A stretch of 64,000 nt of DNA, from contig NZ_JAPNLM010000003.1 in assembly GCF_026627255.1 (NCBI RefSeq), positions 372,001 to 436,000 on the forward strand, given 5' to 3'. The notes under the pieces were generated by a model. It saw only the letters and a program-made list of their open reading frames with translations, searched no databases and was not told where the DNA came from. The stretch is from Streptomyces antarcticus. Lineage in GTDB: Bacteria; Actinomycetota; Actinomycetes; Streptomycetales; Streptomycetaceae. This document shows, one piece after another, positions 1 through 8,906 of the stretch (the first letter of the stretch is position 1; each line of letters opens with the position of its first letter). A program made the position numbers and the translations under genes.

Positions 1-1
1 G

Positions 2-289
2 GACATGCACCCGGCGCACCTGCCGACCCGCTACGCGGCCGTCTTCACCTTCTACCGCGAGGGCCTCGCCACCGCCGCCGCGCGCCTGAAGGCGTACGTC
101 GCCAAGATCGAGGGCGACGTGATGGACGAGCCCGCCACCGCCAAGGCCCTGGCCGGCTACCTGGTACGCGGCCTCGACTGCGGCGCCGTCGGAGCCGAGG
201 AGGTCGCCGCCCTGACCGGCCTCACCCGCGCGGAGCTCGACGCCTTCGCGATCCCGCGCCGCTCGGCCACACTGACCGCCAGCAGCTGA
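2..289 (+). CDS. C-terminal part of an unrecognised protein (cut by window edge)
   Basis: The reading frame is open from base 2 to a TGA at 287-289, so this is the last 95 residues or so of a gene that begins outside the window; the internal ATG at 5 need not be the start. The visible part is mostly helical in character and rich in Ala, Leu and charged residues, with no signal peptide, membrane segment or catalytic motif that I recognise. It is followed by the convergent LacI-type regulator. I cannot assign a function. Confidence 0.6.
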   Translation, partial: DMHPAHLPTRYAAVFTFYREGLATAAARLKAYVAKIEGDVMDEPATAKALAGYLVRGLDCGAVGAEEVAALTGLTRAELDAFAIPRRSATLTASS

Positions 290-379
290 CGCCCGCGTGC
301 GAGGCCCGGCCGGACGACCCCGACGCCTCTGGCCGGTGGAGCCCGGCCGGGCCTCGCGTCCGTTCACCCCGGCCTGAGA

Positions 380-1366
380 TCAGCCCGCGGGCGGGATCTC
401 GCCCGAGCCGCGGGCCACGAGGCGGGTCGGGAGCTCCAGCCGGACCGGGGGCAGGTCCGCGCCCGCCAGGCGCTGGAAGAGGCGGTCCGTGGCGACCCGG
501 CCCAGGGCCGCCGCGTCCTGCGCGACCACCGTGATGCCGGGGCGCAGCAGGTCGGCGAGCTCGAAGTCGTCGAAGCCGACCAGCGCCACCGGGCGGGCCT
601 CGGCGGCCAGTACCCGTACCAGCGTGACCGTCACCCGGTTGTTCCCGGCGAAGAAGGCGGTCACCGGACCGGGCCCGGCCAGCATCCCGGCGGCGGTGGC
701 CGACACCCGGGCGGGGGCGGTGGAGCCGAGCGACACCCACGATTCGGCCACCGGCAGCCCCGCGGCCTCCATGGCGGTGCGGTAGCCGCGCAGCCGCTCG
801 GTGGCGGTGTGGATGTGCGGGTGGTCGCCGACGAAGCCGATCCGGCGGTGTCCCGCGGCGATCAGGTGGGCGACCCCGTCCCGGGCGCCGCCGAAGTTGT
901 CGGAGAGGACGACGTCCGCGTCGATCCGCCCCGCGGGGCGGTCCACGAACACCGTGGCCACCCCGGCGCGCATCTCCGGTTCCAGGTAGCGGTGGTCGTC
1001 CCCGGCCGGGATCACGATCAGCCCGTCCACCCGCCGGGCGCACAGCGCGAGCGCCAACTCCCGCTCGCGGTCCGGGTCCTCGGCGCTGGAACCGTTGATC
1101 AGCAGCGCGCCGTGCGCGCGGGCCACCTCCTCCACCGCCCGGTTCAGGGGACCGTAGAACGGGTCGGCGAGGTCCTCCAGGACCAGTCCCACGGTCGCGG
1201 TCCGGCCCTTGCGCAGGACGCGCGCGCTGTCGTTCCGGCGGAACCCGAGCGCCTCGATGGCCTCGTGGACCCGCTTCTCCGTGTCCGGAGTGACCCCCGG
1301 CTCGCCGTTGACCACGCGGGACACCGTCTTCAGGCCCACCCCGGCCCGGGCCGCCACGTCCTTCAT
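380..1366 (-). CDS. LacI-family transcriptional regulator
   Basis: A 328-residue DNA-binding regulator of typical LacI length. The N-terminus starts MKDVAARAGVGLKTVSRVVN, the helix-turn-helix and hinge helix of the family (residues 1-57). The rest is a periplasmic-binding-protein-like effector domain that normally binds a sugar and releases operator DNA. The start chosen is the ATG at 1364-1366, because the family always begins within a few residues of the DVA motif; the open frame continues far upstream without coding character. No sugar catabolic or transport gene lies beside it, so its target and effector cannot be read from context. Confidence 0.93.
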   Translation of the reverse strand: MKDVAARAGVGLKTVSRVVNGEPGVTPDTEKRVHEAIEALGFRRNDSARVLRKGRTATVGLVLEDLADPFYGPLNRAVEEVARAHGALLINGSSAEDPDRERELALALCARRVDGLIVIPAGDDHRYLEPEMRAGVATVFVDRPAGRIDADVVLSDNFGGARDGVAHLIAAGHRRIGFVGDHPHIHTATERLRGYRTAMEAAGLPVAESWVSLGSTAPARVSATAAGMLAGPGPVTAFFAGNNRVTVTLVRVLAAEARPVALVGFDDFELADLLRPGITVVAQDAAALGRVATDRLFQRLAGADLPPVRLELPTRLVARGSGEIPPAG

Positions 1367-1555
1367 GGTCGGCCGGTTGCCGTAGCGGTGCTCGGTAGCG
1401 CGGCGGCTGTGGGGCACGGTGGGGAAACCTCCGGAGGTATCGGACGGGGCTCTGACCTTGAGGATAAGCACTCGGCCGAGAGTGAGGTTTCCGTGGCAGG
1501 GTGGTGCGGGCAAGCCACTGGGGGCTCCGGACGAGCCATGGGGAGAGGGGTAGAC

Positions 1556-2593
1556 GTGATTGTCTGGATCAACGGCACCTTCGGCGCCGGAAAGACCAGC
1601 ACGGCCCGCGAACTGACCGGAATCCTGCCGGACGGCACCCTGTTCGACCCGGAGTTCATCGGGGACGCCCTGCGCGTGCTCCTGCCCCGCAAGCGGCTGG
1701 CGGAGGTGTCCGACTACCAGGACCTGCCCAGTTGGCGCCGGCTGGTGGTGGACACCGCCGCGGCGCTGCTCGCCGAGCTGGGCGGGGTGCTCGTCGTCCC
1801 GATGACGCTGCTGAGGCAGGACTACCGGGACGAGATCTTCGGAGGGCTGGCGGCGCGCCGGATACCGGTGAGACACGTGCTGCTCGCCCCTGCGGAAACG
1901 ATCCTGCGACAGCGGATCGCGACACGGGAGGAGCCGGGAGCCCCCCAGGACGTGGACCTGCGGGTCCGCCAGTGGGCGTACGACCACATCCCGGCCTACC
2001 GTCATGCGCTGGGCTGGCTCACCGCCGACGCCCACGTCGTCGACAACGGCGCCCTGAGCGTGCGTGAGACCGCCGAGCGGATCGCCGAGGCCGTCCGCAC
2101 CGAAGCCGCCCCCGTCTGCGACATCGTCCAGACCCCCGAGCCCACCCGCGAGACGGTGGCCGCCGGGGTGCTGCTCTTCGACGAGCAGGACCGGGTGCTG
2201 CTGGTGGACCCGACGTACAAGGCCGGCTGGGAGTTCCCCGGCGGAGTGGTCGAGCCGGGCGAGGCTCCGGCCCGCGCGGGCGTGCGCGAGGTCGCCGAGG
2301 AACTCGGCCTCGTACTCGACCGGTTGCCCGGGCTGCTCGTCGTCGACTGGGAGTCCCCGCGACCGCCGGGCTACGGCGGGCTGCGGCTGCTCTTCGACGG
2401 CGGCCGCCTCGACGCGGCGGCCGCGGCCCGGCTCCGGCTGCCCGGACCCGAACTGCGCGCCTGGCGCTTCGTCACGGAGGACGAGGCCGCGGACATGCTC
2501 CCGCCGTACCGCCACGCACGGCTGCGCGGGGCTCTGCGCGCCCGGGAGCGGGGCAGTCCCCTCTACCTGGAGGCGGGCGTCCCGGTGGGCTGA
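1556..2593 (+). CDS. AAA/kinase-like P-loop domain fused to a Nudix hydrolase
   Basis: A 345-residue two-domain protein. Residues 1-180 are a P-loop nucleotide kinase-like domain: it starts VIVWINGTFGAGKTS, a Walker A motif at residues 7-14, and resembles small AAA_33-type kinases. From about residue 190 a Nudix domain follows, with a complete Nudix box near residues 230-252 (G-x5-E-x7-REV-x-EE-x-GL), which normally hydrolyses a nucleoside diphosphate linked to another group. The GTG at 1556 is preferred because GGAGAGG lies just upstream; an in-frame ATG at 1538 lacks a good ribosome site. The gene is divergent from the LacI regulator. Substrates of both domains are unknown. Confidence 0.85.
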   Translation: MIVWINGTFGAGKTSTARELTGILPDGTLFDPEFIGDALRVLLPRKRLAEVSDYQDLPSWRRLVVDTAAALLAELGGVLVVPMTLLRQDYRDEIFGGLAARRIPVRHVLLAPAETILRQRIATREEPGAPQDVDLRVRQWAYDHIPAYRHALGWLTADAHVVDNGALSVRETAERIAEAVRTEAAPVCDIVQTPEPTRETVAAGVLLFDEQDRVLLVDPTYKAGWEFPGGVVEPGEAPARAGVREVAEELGLVLDRLPGLLVVDWESPRPPGYGGLRLLFDGGRLDAAAAARLRLPGPELRAWRFVTEDEAADMLPPYRHARLRGALRARERGSPLYLEAGVPVG

Positions 2594-2643
2594 GGCGGCC
2601 CCGCCCGGCCGGGCCCCGGGCGCGGGCCCCCGGCCCCGGGCGG

Positions 2644-3348
2644 TCAGCCCGCCGGGGTGTCGGCCGCGGCCTTGGCGAGCGCCGCCGCGGTGTCCGCCGT
2701 GAGGGGGTCCCCGTGGCCGAAGCAGGCCGTCGACGGGGCGAGCGCGGCGAGCCGGCGGAAGGAGTCGACGGCCCGGGCCCGGTCCACGTTGAACACCCCC
2801 AGCATCACCGGGCCGACGGCGGCGACGCAGTCCCCGGTGAACAGCACGCCGTGGCGCGGCAGGTGCACGCCGATGCTGCCGTCGGTGTGGCCGGGGGCGT
2901 GCACGACGTACGCCCCGTCCCCGAAGCCCGGTTCGTCGCCGTCCTCCAACTCCCAGTCCACCGGGGTGGGCGGGGCCTCGGGAACGGTCAGCCCGTGCGC
3001 GTACAGGGGGATCTCCCATTCCAGCAGCACCGGTTCGGGCACGGGCAGCTCGCCGCGGATCACCGGCGCGTCCAGGCGGTGCGCGAGCACCCGGGCGCCC
3101 CAGCGGGCGGCGAGTTCACCGGCTGCCCCGACGTGGTCGCGGTGGCAGTGGGTGAGGACGATGCGCTCCAGCCGTTCGGGCGAGAGCCCCAGGGAGCGTA
3201 CGGCCGCCTCGATCGGAGCGGCCGACCGGCGGTTGCCCGCGTCGATCAGGGTGAGGGCCTCGCCGTCCTGCCAGAGGTACGCCTGGCCGATCGGGAAGCG
3301 GAACATGTGGAGCCGGTTCGGGAGTACCTCGACGAGATCCATATCCAT
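2644..3348 (-). CDS. MBL-fold metallohydrolase
   Basis: A 234-residue metallo-beta-lactamase-fold hydrolase of glyoxalase II-like size. The metal-binding signature HCHRDH is at residues 67-72, a second ligand region is APGHTDGS, then a TGDC motif and a final GHGD. These are the expected dinuclear zinc ligands. No signal peptide is present, so it is likely cytoplasmic. The ATG at 3348 (MDMDLVEV) is chosen; an in-frame GTG 36 bases upstream would add 12 residues of low coding quality. The natural substrate cannot be told from sequence. Confidence 0.9.
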   Translation of the reverse strand: MDMDLVEVLPNRLHMFRFPIGQAYLWQDGEALTLIDAGNRRSAAPIEAAVRSLGLSPERLERIVLTHCHRDHVGAAGELAARWGARVLAHRLDAPVIRGELPVPEPVLLEWEIPLYAHGLTVPEAPPTPVDWELEDGDEPGFGDGAYVVHAPGHTDGSIGVHLPRHGVLFTGDCVAAVGPVMLGVFNVDRARAVDSFRRLAALAPSTACFGHGDPLTADTAAALAKAAADTPAG

Positions 3349-3530
3349 GCGTCGAACGTACGAGCCCTGCCCGTCCGGGGCCACGGGACTTCGCCGGGAG
3401 CGGAGTCCGCCCGTGGCGAAGGTACGGGCCGGACTGAGCCGGACTCAGCCCGGTTCAGCCCGCGTGCCCGGCGCGCTGAACCGGGGCCGCCGGGCCCGGC
3501 CGGCTCGCCGGGTCCGGCGCGTCGCGGGGG

Positions 3531-4895
3531 TCACGCGCGCTTGGACTCCGCGTAGTTGACGAGGAACAGGGCCTCCGCCACCGACAGGCGCTCCAGCTCC
3601 TGTGGCGACACGCTCTCGTTGACGGCGTGGATCTGCGCCTCGGGCTCGCTCAGCCCGATCAGCAGCATCTCGGCCTCCGGGTACAGCGACGTCAGCGTGT
3701 TGCACAGCGGGATCGATCCGCCCATGCCGCTGACCTGCATCTCCTGGTCGGGGTACGCGACCCGCATGGCCGCCGCCATCGACGCGTACGCCGGGCTGGT
3801 GGTGTCCGCCCGGAACGGCTGTCCCTGACCGACGACCTCGAGCTCCAGCCGCGCCTGCCACGGGGTGTGCGCCACGAGGTGCGCCTCCAGCAGCTTGATC
3901 GCCTCCGGGGTGTCCACGCCCGGCGGCACGCGCAGGCTGATCAGCGCGCCCGCGCTCGCGTGCACCGACGGCGTCGCACCCACCACCGGCGGGCAGTCGA
4001 TGCCCAGCACGGTGACCGCCGGACGCGCCCACAGCCGGTCCGCGACCGTGCCCTCGCCGATGAGCCCGACCCCGTCCAGCACCCGCGCGTCGGCGCGGAA
4101 GTCCTCCTCCGGGTACTGCAGGCCCTCCCACACCGCGTCCGAGGCCAGCCCGTCCACCGTGGTCGAACCGTCGGCGGCGCGCAGCGAGTCGAGCAGCCGG
4201 ATCAGGGCGGCCAGCGCGTCGGGGGCGGCGCCGCCGAACATGCCGGAGTGCAGGTTGCCGCCCAGCGTGTCGATCTTCACCTTGAGCAGGGTCATCCCGC
4301 GCAGGGTGGCCGTCACGGTCGGCAGGCCGAGCCGGAAGTTGCCCGCGTCGCCGATGACGATCGTGTCGGCGGTCAGCAGCTCCGGGTGCGCCTCGGCGTA
4401 CTGCTGGAGGCCGCCCGTGCCCTGCTCCTCCGAGCCCTCGACGATGACCTTCACGGCCACCGGCACGCCGCCGTTGGCCTTCAGGGCGCGCAGCGCGAGC
4501 AGGTGCATGATGAACCCGCCCTTGCAGTCGGCCGAGCCGCGCCCGTACCAGCGGCCGTCGCGCTCGGTCAGCTCGAAGGCCGGGGAGATCCATGCGGCGT
4601 CGTCCAGCGGCGGCTGCACGTCGTAGTGCGCGTACAGCAGGACGGTGGGCGCGCCCTCGGGGCCGGGCAGGTAGCCGTACACCGACTGGGTGCCGTCGGG
4701 GGTGTCGAGCAGTGCCACGTCCTGGAAGCCCTCGACGCGCAGCGCGTCGGCCACCCAGTTCGCGGCGGCCTCGCTCTCGCTCTTGGGGAACTGTGCCCAG
4801 TCCGCCACCGACTGGAAGGCCACCAGCTCGGTCAGCTCCCGCTTGGCGCGGGGCATCAGCGAGGCGATGGTCTCGGCGATCGGATTCTGGGACAT
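3531..4895 (-). CDS. M20-family dipeptidase / peptidase
   Basis: A 454-residue zinc peptidase of the M20/M25/M40 family, which trims short peptides or acylated amino acids in the cytoplasm. Metal ligands and catalytic residues are visible: AHYDVQPP (H90, D92), GSADCKGG (D123) and EGSEEQGTGG (E156/E157). The lid/dimerisation domain lies between roughly residues 210 and 330, and the last metal ligand histidine is near the C-terminus (IHAVNESV). The ATG at 4895 follows a GAGGAGC ribosome site. It is divergent from the geranylgeranyl reductase gene, and the two share a 180-bp upstream region. Confidence 0.94.
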   Translation of the reverse strand: MSQNPIAETIASLMPRAKRELTELVAFQSVADWAQFPKSESEAAANWVADALRVEGFQDVALLDTPDGTQSVYGYLPGPEGAPTVLLYAHYDVQPPLDDAAWISPAFELTERDGRWYGRGSADCKGGFIMHLLALRALKANGGVPVAVKVIVEGSEEQGTGGLQQYAEAHPELLTADTIVIGDAGNFRLGLPTVTATLRGMTLLKVKIDTLGGNLHSGMFGGAAPDALAALIRLLDSLRAADGSTTVDGLASDAVWEGLQYPEEDFRADARVLDGVGLIGEGTVADRLWARPAVTVLGIDCPPVVGATPSVHASAGALISLRVPPGVDTPEAIKLLEAHLVAHTPWQARLELEVVGQGQPFRADTTSPAYASMAAAMRVAYPDQEMQVSGMGGSIPLCNTLTSLYPEAEMLLIGLSEPEAQIHAVNESVSPQELERLSVAEALFLVNYAESKRA

Positions 4896-5075
4896 GGGCA
4901 CGCTCCTCGTGGGTGCGACGTTGTTCGTGTGTGCGCCGCCCGCATCCGCGTGGTGTGCGTATGCCGGGTACGGCGAAAGACAGTCCCGATCCTCGCACAG
5001 CAGGGCGAGGCCGACTCTCGCCGTAGGATTTCCCCGGCATCGGAGCAACCGGGTGATCAGGAGCAGCAGCACATC

Positions 5076-6383
5076 GTGAGCAGCGACGACGTACGCGACG
5101 CAGACGCAGGCGCAGGCGCAGGAGAGGTCGCGCCGGGGGCGGGCGACGAGGTGGCCGGGGACAGTGGGGAGACCGGCGAGGTGTGGGACGTGGTCGTGGT
5201 CGGCGCGGGACCGGCCGGTTCGTCGGCCGCGTACGCGGCGGCGACGGCGGGGCGGCGCGTCCTGTTGCTGGAGAAGGCCGAACTGCCCCGCTACAAGACG
5301 TGCGGCGGCGGCATCATCGGACCGTCCCGCGACGCACTGCCGCCGGGCTTCGTCCTTCCGCTCAAGGACCGCATCCACGCGGTCACCTTCTCGATGAACG
5401 GGAAGCTGACCCGGACGCGCCGCTCGAAGCAGATGCTCTTCGGTCTCATCAACCGGCCGGAGTTCGACGCCGGCCTGGTCGCAGAGGCGGAGAAGGCGGG
5501 CGCGACCGTTCGTACGGGGACCGCCGTGTCCCGGGTCGAACAGCACGGGACGGCCGTACCCGACCGGCGCACCGTCGCCGTGGTGCTCGCAGACGGCGAG
5601 ACCGTCCTGGCCCGGGCGGTGGTCGGCGCGGACGGCAGCGCGAGCCGGATCGGCGCGCACGTCGGGGTCGAGATGGGCCAGGTGGACCTCGGCCTGGAGG
5701 CGGAGATCCCGGTCCCGGACTCGGTCGCGGAGGACTGGAAGGGCCGCGTCCTGATCGACTGGGGTCCGCTGCCGGGAAGTTACGGCTGGGTCTTCCCCAA
5801 GGGCGACACCCTGACCGTCGGAGTCATCTCGGCGAAGGGCGAGGGCGCGGCGACCAAGCGGTACCTGGACGACTTCATCGCGCGGCTCGGCCTGGCCGGC
5901 TTCGAACCGGCCGTCTCCTCCGGGCACCTCACCCGCTGCCGCACCCCCGAGTCGCCGCTGTCGCGCGGCCGGGTCCTGGTGGCGGGTGATGCGGCCGGTC
6001 TGCTGGAGCCGTGGACGCGCGAGGGCATCTCCTTCGCACTGCGGTCGGGGCGGCTGGCGGGGGAGTGGGCAGTCAAGATCTCCGAGTCGCAGGACGCCGT
6101 GGACGCGCGCCGCCAGGCGCTGAACTACGCCTTCGCGGTGAAGGCCGGGCTGGGCGTGGAGATGGAGATCGGCAAGCGGATGCTGACCCTCTTCGAATCC
6201 CGGCCGGGGCTGCTGCACGCGGCGATCACCGGTCTGCGCCCGGCCTGGCGGGCGTTCGCCCGGATCACCCGGGGTTCGACGACCCTGGCCGACCTCGTAC
6301 GGACGTCCCCGCTGGCCCGCAAGGGCCTCCATGCCCTGGACGCGCGGCAGGCGGCCCGGAGGACCGGCGGGGGGCGCAGCTAG
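5076..6383 (+). CDS. Geranylgeranyl reductase-family FAD oxidoreductase
   Basis: A 435-residue flavoprotein of the GGR family. These enzymes reduce isoprenoid double bonds, for example in menaquinone tails or carotenoid and lipid precursors. After a 36-residue acidic, low-complexity N-terminus comes the FAD dinucleotide motif VVGAGPAGSSAA (glycines about 43-48), a conserved CGGGI segment that follows KT, and the second FAD motif GDAAGLLEPWTREGI near residue 305. Translation is taken from the GTG at 5076, preceded by AGGAG at moderate distance; a start closer to VWDVVVVG is possible. A MITE-like repeat begins exactly at its stop codon. Confidence 0.9.
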   Translation: MSSDDVRDADAGAGAGEVAPGAGDEVAGDSGETGEVWDVVVVGAGPAGSSAAYAAATAGRRVLLLEKAELPRYKTCGGGIIGPSRDALPPGFVLPLKDRIHAVTFSMNGKLTRTRRSKQMLFGLINRPEFDAGLVAEAEKAGATVRTGTAVSRVEQHGTAVPDRRTVAVVLADGETVLARAVVGADGSASRIGAHVGVEMGQVDLGLEAEIPVPDSVAEDWKGRVLIDWGPLPGSYGWVFPKGDTLTVGVISAKGEGAATKRYLDDFIARLGLAGFEPAVSSGHLTRCRTPESPLSRGRVLVAGDAAGLLEPWTREGISFALRSGRLAGEWAVKISESQDAVDARRQALNYAFAVKAGLGVEMEIGKRMLTLFESRPGLLHAAITGLRPAWRAFARITRGSTTLADLVRTSPLARKGLHALDARQAARRTGGGRS

Positions 6384-6541
6384 TGCTGTGAGCGGCGGGG
6401 TTGACCGTGTCGCGCCGCCCGGCACGGCACCTCGCCGCGTTGTCGGACTACACCGGTACCTCCGGTACGAAGCGTGGCCCTCCGCCTTGCGGCGCACCGC
6501 ACCTGACACCACGACCCGGGAAACCCTTCCGGCCCCGGCGC
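6383..6541. repeat. MITE-like dispersed element, copy A
   Basis: About 159 bp that match, in inverted orientation and with few mismatches in the core, the element at 10609-10777. The shared core includes GGCACGGCACCTCGCCGCG at 6421 onward and GTGGCCCTCCGCCTTG. The two ends are degenerate inverted repeats (GTGCTGTGAGCGGCGGGGT and, reversed, GCGCCGGGGCCGGAAGGGT). The left end sits directly on the TAG stop of the preceding gene. No ORF with coding character is present. I read it as a non-autonomous transposable or structured RNA repeat. Confidence 0.6.
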
Positions 6542-6639
6542 TGGGGAGCGCAACGCCGCCGAATCGGCGTCGGCCGGCGGCCGCCCGGAGGGCCGACGGG
6601 ACTTCGACGACACGGTCCAGGGGCCCCTGTGCGGGGGCG

Positions 6640-7218
6640 GGTCCGGGAGTGAGGCTTGGTCCGGGCCCCGGTTCCCGGTTCCGGCGCCCGCGCCGGCATC
6701 TTGGTCCGGGCCCGGGGGTGAGGCTTCCGCCGGGCCCGGCGCCGGCGCCGGGCTGGCGCGACGGCGTCGGGGGCCGGGGTCCGGGGGTGAGGCTTGCGCC
6801 GGGTCGGGCCGGGCCGGGTCAGGCCGGGCCGGGTCAGGCCGGGCCGGGTCAGGTCGGGCCGGGCGGGGTCGGGCCGGGCCGAGTCAGGCCGGGCCGGGTC
6901 AGGTCAGGCGCCGGCGGGGCGGACCTGTCGGACCCGGCGGCACGGTCGGGCTGAACCTGGCGGGGCGGACCGGCGTGGTCTTCGCCGCCTCGCACGCGGC
7001 GAGCCGCGCGTCGGGGTGGCTGAGACAGCGCCTGCGCTCAATCACCCTTACCTCGCGCCGGTGCTGCGCGCGGTCGCCGGGGCGCTCGCAGCACCGCAAC
7101 CGGAGCCGTGCCATCAAGGAGCCCTCGCCCTCGCCCTCGCGCACGTCGCGCGGCTATCGCCCGCTCAGCGTGGCCACCCCACTCACCCGACTCACCCCGC
7201 TCATCCCGGTCACCCCGG
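6640..7218. repeat. Non-coding tandem-repeat tract in an 835-bp gap
   Basis: No convincing gene is seen between 6384 and 7218. A block containing TCCGGGGGTGAGGCTT recurs about every 70 bp (near 6645, 6713, 6779), followed at 6799-6910 by repeats of a 15-bp unit GGGCCGGGTCAGGCC with sequence decay. The remainder to 7218 has runs of CACCCCG/CTCACCCCG-type units (7180-7220). Reading frames through this region show no consistent third-position pattern. Confidence 0.55.
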
Positions 7219-7677
7219 TCAGTGGGACACCGTGATGCGGAACACCGGGTGGTCGCCCGAGGTCGCCTGGAGCTCCGCGTCGGTGGACCTGGCCGTGACG
7301 CCCTGGAAGAACCGGCCCACCTCCCAGCCCCACTTCTCCAGGTAGGCGCGCAGTACGGCGGCCTGCTGCACGGGGTCGGTGATCTCGGTGACCGTGAAAC
7401 TCCGCACCTTGCGCCCCACCCGCAGCTCACCGCCGCCCGCCGCCCGCATGTTGCGGACCCACTGGGAGTGGCCGCGGGCCGAAACCAGGTACTGGGCACC
7501 CTCGTACGTGTGCGGATTGACCGGGATCCGCTGCATCCGGCCGGACTTGCGGCCGCGGACGGACAGTTCGGCGGTGCCGGCCAGGCTGATGCCGAACCGG
7601 GCGAGCTTCCCGAAGAGCGCGTTGAAGCGGGTGGCGAGCGGGCCGGCCTGGACGTAGTACGGGGTGGGCACGTTCAC
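7219..7677 (-). CDS. Nitroreductase/deazaflavin-dependent oxidoreductase (DDN-like)
   Basis: A 152-residue split-beta-barrel protein of the F420-dependent DDN family, which uses deazaflavin F420H2 to reduce quinones or xenobiotics. The typical features are visible: an N-terminal amphipathic stretch, ELSVRGRKSGRMQRIPV, then YLVSARGHSQWVRNMRAAGG. The start is the GTG at 7677, directly preceded by GGAGGTCATC, a strong ribosome site; a longer frame to 7755 runs through the operator region and is rejected. It is divergent from the TetR regulator and separated from it by palindromes, so it is probably a TetR target. Confidence 0.9.
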   Translation of the reverse strand: MNVPTPYYVQAGPLATRFNALFGKLARFGISLAGTAELSVRGRKSGRMQRIPVNPHTYEGAQYLVSARGHSQWVRNMRAAGGGELRVGRKVRSFTVTEITDPVQQAAVLRAYLEKWGWEVGRFFQGVTARSTDAELQATSGDHPVFRITVSH

Positions 7678-7705
7678 GATGACCTCCGGGGCCGATTCGG
7701 CGCTG

Positions 7706-7829
7706 CGAGAGCAGTGCTCTCGCTTGAGGCCAGTGTGCACGGATCGGTGAACCAAAGCAAGAGCACCGCTCTCGAATCAGAGCGCTGATCTCCTACTGGA
7801 CTGGCGATCCGCTTCTTGAGCGCCGCTCT
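7706..7829. promoter_or_regulatory. Cluster of GAGAGC-type operator palindromes between DDN and TetR genes
   Basis: The divergent intergenic region holds three related palindromes. The best is CGAGAGCAGTGCTCTCG at 7706-7722 (8-bp arms, one-base spacer). AGAGCACCGCTCT lies at 7760-7772 and GAGCGCCGCTC at 7818-7828; a further ATCAG/CTGAT pair sits at 7776-7789. The common half-site is AGAGC. They overlap the expected promoters of both genes, which fits autorepression by the adjacent TetR protein and control of the oxidoreductase. Confidence 0.6.
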
Positions 7830-7851
7830 GCCCACCTGGCACACTGACCGT

Positions 7852-8550
7852 ATGAACACCGTGCGCGGGGCCAGGGAGAGGGCCCGTATCGAGGTCACAG
7901 CCGCCATCAAGGACGAGGCGCGCCGCATGCTTGAGGCGGAGGGCGCCGCCAAGCTCTCGCTGCGCGCCGTCGCCCGCGAGCTGGGCATGGTCTCCTCCGC
8001 CCTCTACCGCTACTTCCCCAGCCGGGACGAGCTGCTCACCGCGCTGATCATCGACGCGTACGACAGCCTCGGCGCCGCCGCCGAGGAGGCGGACGCCCGC
8101 GCCCTCGCCGCCGGCTCCCCGCCCCGCGCCCGGTGGGTCGCCGTCTGCGGGGCCGTCCGTGTCTGGGCCCTGGCGCACCCGCACGAGTACGCCCTCATCT
8201 ACGGTTCCCCGGTCCCCGGCTACAGCGCCCCCGTGGACACCGTCGGTCCCGCCTCCCGGGTGGCCAACACCTTCATCGGGATCCTTCACGCCGCCCACGG
8301 GAGCCGGGGCCTCGCCCTGCCGCCGCTGCCGGACGCCCTGCGCCCCGAAGCCGACCGGATGACCGCGGACTTCGCCGAAGGCCTGCCCCCCGAGGTCACG
8401 GCCGCGCTGGTCGTCGCCTGGGCGCAGTTGGTCGGCCTCGTCTCCTTCGAGCTGTTCGGCCAGTTCAACCGCGTCGTCGAGGACCGCGCGGCCTTCTTCT
8501 CGTACGCCGCGGGCCGCCTGGCGCACGAGGTCGGGCTGACCGCCGTGTGA
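7852..8550 (+). CDS. TetR/AcrR-family transcriptional regulator
   Basis: A 232-residue TetR-type repressor. The N-terminal helix-turn-helix is at about residues 10-60 with the signature LSLRAVARELGMVSSALYRYFPSRDELL split by a standard turn. The C-terminal ligand domain (residues 75-232) resembles WHG/TetR_C families and contains AHPHEYALIYGSPVPGY. The ATG at 7852 is preferred over an upstream in-frame start at 7816 because the latter lies in the operator cluster. It probably represses itself and the divergent DDN-like gene in response to a small hydrophobic ligand. Confidence 0.93.
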   Translation: MNTVRGARERARIEVTAAIKDEARRMLEAEGAAKLSLRAVARELGMVSSALYRYFPSRDELLTALIIDAYDSLGAAAEEADARALAAGSPPRARWVAVCGAVRVWALAHPHEYALIYGSPVPGYSAPVDTVGPASRVANTFIGILHAAHGSRGLALPPLPDALRPEADRMTADFAEGLPPEVTAALVVAWAQLVGLVSFELFGQFNRVVEDRAAFFSYAAGRLAHEVGLTAV

Positions 8551-8715
8551 CGGGAGGGCGAGCGCGGGCCCGGTTCCGAGCGGGTCCGTCCTCGACCGAC
8601 CCGATGGAGATTCACATGATGAGGTGACAGGTCGCTCTTCTGTTCCTCATACCAATGCCGCCGGTTCAGCCTTGAACGAAGGATCGTCCGTCTAGTGTTC
8701 CTCGGGTCGCCCCCT

Positions 8716-8879
8716 GGGGCGCCCCTCTCGGATCTTGTCGGGCCGTGTTGTTCCGGCGCCGCACCTCGCCGCGTCGTCGGGTCGACCGCGTACGTCCAGG
8801 ACTCGGTCGACCCGACGCCTTGCGATGCGCGGCACCGGACGACGCGGACTCGGCCGACAGGATCCGAAAGGGCGCCCCG
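8716..8879. repeat. MITE-like dispersed element, copy C
   Basis: A 164-bp segment bounded by inverted repeats: left GGGGCGCCCCTCTCGGATC, right (reversed) GGGGCGCCCTTTCGGATCC, each extending to TGTCGG. The middle (GCGCCGCACCTCGCCGCG, then ACGCCTTGCG) resembles the core of copies A and B. It lies between the TetR gene and the glycosidase gene in a 356-bp gap that is otherwise without a gene. It may also act as a transcription-ending hairpin. Confidence 0.5.
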
Positions 8880-8906
8880 GACCTCGCCGCCGGAGGAACA
8901 GCAGCC

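Noticed and set aside
6799..6910. Regular 15-bp repeats that could suggest a CRISPR array
   Set aside because: Units are contiguous with no unique spacers and no cas genes are present.
6899..7144. An 81-codon minus-strand frame with an internal MARLRLRCCERPGDRAQHRR start
   Set aside because: Two adjacent Cys codons drew attention as a possible leader, but they are early in the frame, no sulfur gene follows, and the region is repeat-rich.
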